NCBI GenBank assembly: GCA_017962865.1
Contig: JAGCUM010000043.1
Location: 1 to 6,600 of the forward strand
DNA length: 6,600 bases
Origin: Spirochaetales bacterium
GTDB taxonomy: Bacteria > Spirochaetota > Spirochaetia > Sphaerochaetales > Sphaerochaetaceae
Direction of reading: 5' to 3'
Made by a program: the position numbers and the translations under genes. The notes under the pieces are model-generated. The model was not told the DNA's origin. It did not search any database and saw only the letters and a list, made by a program, of their open reading frames with translations. Shown in pieces: positions 6,070 through 6,600 of the stretch; within the stretch, counting starts at the first letter, position 1, and every line of letters starts with the position of its first letter.

Positions 6070-6600
6070 TCAGCCTATGAGGACGTTCTCCTCGATATAT
6101 TCCAGGCGTTCCGGCCTGACTTTCGTAAACATTGTTACTATGGTCAGCGGTCCCAGACGGCCGATAAACATCACGATCATTATCATTATCTTGCTTGCAA
6201 TATGCAAGAAAGGAGTAAGCGATCTCGAAAGACCGACGGTTGCAGCTGCAGAAACGACCTCGAACAGAATGTCCAGAGTCGAGAATCTGCTTCCCTCCAC
6301 AAGCATTATTCCGAACGTAGCCAGCAGCGTCACGACAATCGCCATTACGAAGACCGTAAGGGCCTTGATGATGCTGTCCTGAGGGATACGTCTCTTGAAT
6401 ACGGTCGGCTTCTTGCCCGAAACAACCGTAGCCATGGCAATGAAGATGACGAAGATGGTTGTCGTCTTCACTCCTCCGCCCGTGGATCCCGGATTGGCTC
6501 CGATGAACATCAGGAATATCATTACAAGCGATGAGCTGTTGGAAAGGTTCTCCACCGGCATTGTAGAGAACCCTGCCGTTCTGGCTGAAACGGACAGGAA
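6070..6600 (-). CDS. ktrB: KtrB/TrkH-type potassium channel subunit, C-terminal 176 residues (N-terminus beyond right edge)
   Basis: This is an integral inner-membrane K+ translocating subunit of the TrkH/KtrB superfamily, built from four M1-P-M2 repeats. The window contains the end of the third repeat and the fourth. The reading frame stays open to 6600. The third filter loop is R-T-A-G-F-S-T (starting near 6582) with its conserved glycine. The next helix is broken by G-A-N-P-G-S-T-G-G-G-V-K-T-T-T, the intramembrane gating loop typical of KtrB. The fourth filter is A-T-V-G-L-S. Hydrophobic helices follow in the order expected, and the tail M-F-I-G-R-L-G-P-L-T, ending E-E-N-V-L-I-G, is the usual KtrB C-terminus. 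An internal ATG at 6561 is not the start, since conserved filter residues lie upstream of it. The downstream RCK partner in the same operon favours KtrB over the Trk-type TrkH. Confidence 0.95.
   Translation of the reverse strand, partial: FLSVSARTAGFSTMPVENLSNSSSLVMIFLMFIGANPGSTGGGVKTTTIFVIFIAMATVVSGKKPTVFKRRIPQDSIIKALTVFVMAIVVTLLATFGIMLVEGSRFSTLDILFEVVSAAATVGLSRSLTPFLHIASKIMIMIVMFIGRLGPLTIVTMFTKVRPERLEYIEENVLIG

Noticed and set aside
6202..6534. Plus-strand frame of 110 codons opposite ktrB
   Set aside because: It is antisense to conserved KtrB filter and gating-loop codons, and it is a highly charged, low-complexity translation with no motif.
6559..6561. ATG at 6561 as the start of a short 163-residue protein
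   Set aside because: The frame continues upstream to the window edge and encodes the conserved third filter motif R-T-A-G-F-S-T, so this is an internal methionine of a longer ktrB.

Overview
The window is a compact run of core bacterial genes, all on the minus strand, so transcription runs right to left. In transcription order they are: the C-terminal part of a KtrB-type potassium channel subunit (cut by the right edge), its cytosolic RCK partner KtrA, the isoprenoid enzyme IspG, the excinuclease subunit UvrA, and the first 480 codons of an LptD/OstA-like outer-membrane protein (cut by the left edge). There is no mobile element, CRISPR array, RNA gene or phage signal. I see no pseudogene or frameshift.

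The organism is a diderm (Gram-negative-type) bacterium, because it carries an LptD-like protein with a signal peptide. It uses the MEP pathway (ispG), and its coding GC is roughly 50% by eye. From memory, a uvrA gene next to an OstA/LptD-like outer-membrane gene also occurs in Treponema pallidum (TP0514/TP0515). The 'FYFPIFFYPG...FNPAIG' segment reads like spirochaete LptD-like proteins. I therefore favour a spirochaete, perhaps of the Sphaerochaeta/Treponema group, but only with moderate confidence because no search was possible.

Layout: 6070-6600 is ktrB. A 12-base gap holding a perfect AGGAGG separates it from ktrA (5380-6057). A very AT-rich gap of 61 bases (about 21% GC) follows, the only sizeable non-coding stretch and the likeliest transcript boundary. 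Next is ispG (4281-5318), which overlaps uvrA (1459-4284) by ATGA and is probably translationally coupled to it. The LptD-like gene starts 18 bases after the uvrA stop. ktrBA thus forms one potassium-uptake unit, and ispG-uvrA-lptD looks like a second, housekeeping unit with unrelated functions (isoprenoid precursors, DNA repair, outer-membrane assembly).

Nothing here looks like a new defence or mobile system. The points most worth a second look are a SAP/HeH-like helical module and an acidic low-complexity insert in the LptD-like protein, an extra cysteine (CxxCxxC) beside the IspG iron-sulfur ligands, and an exact 24-base repeat encoding both UvrA ABC signatures.
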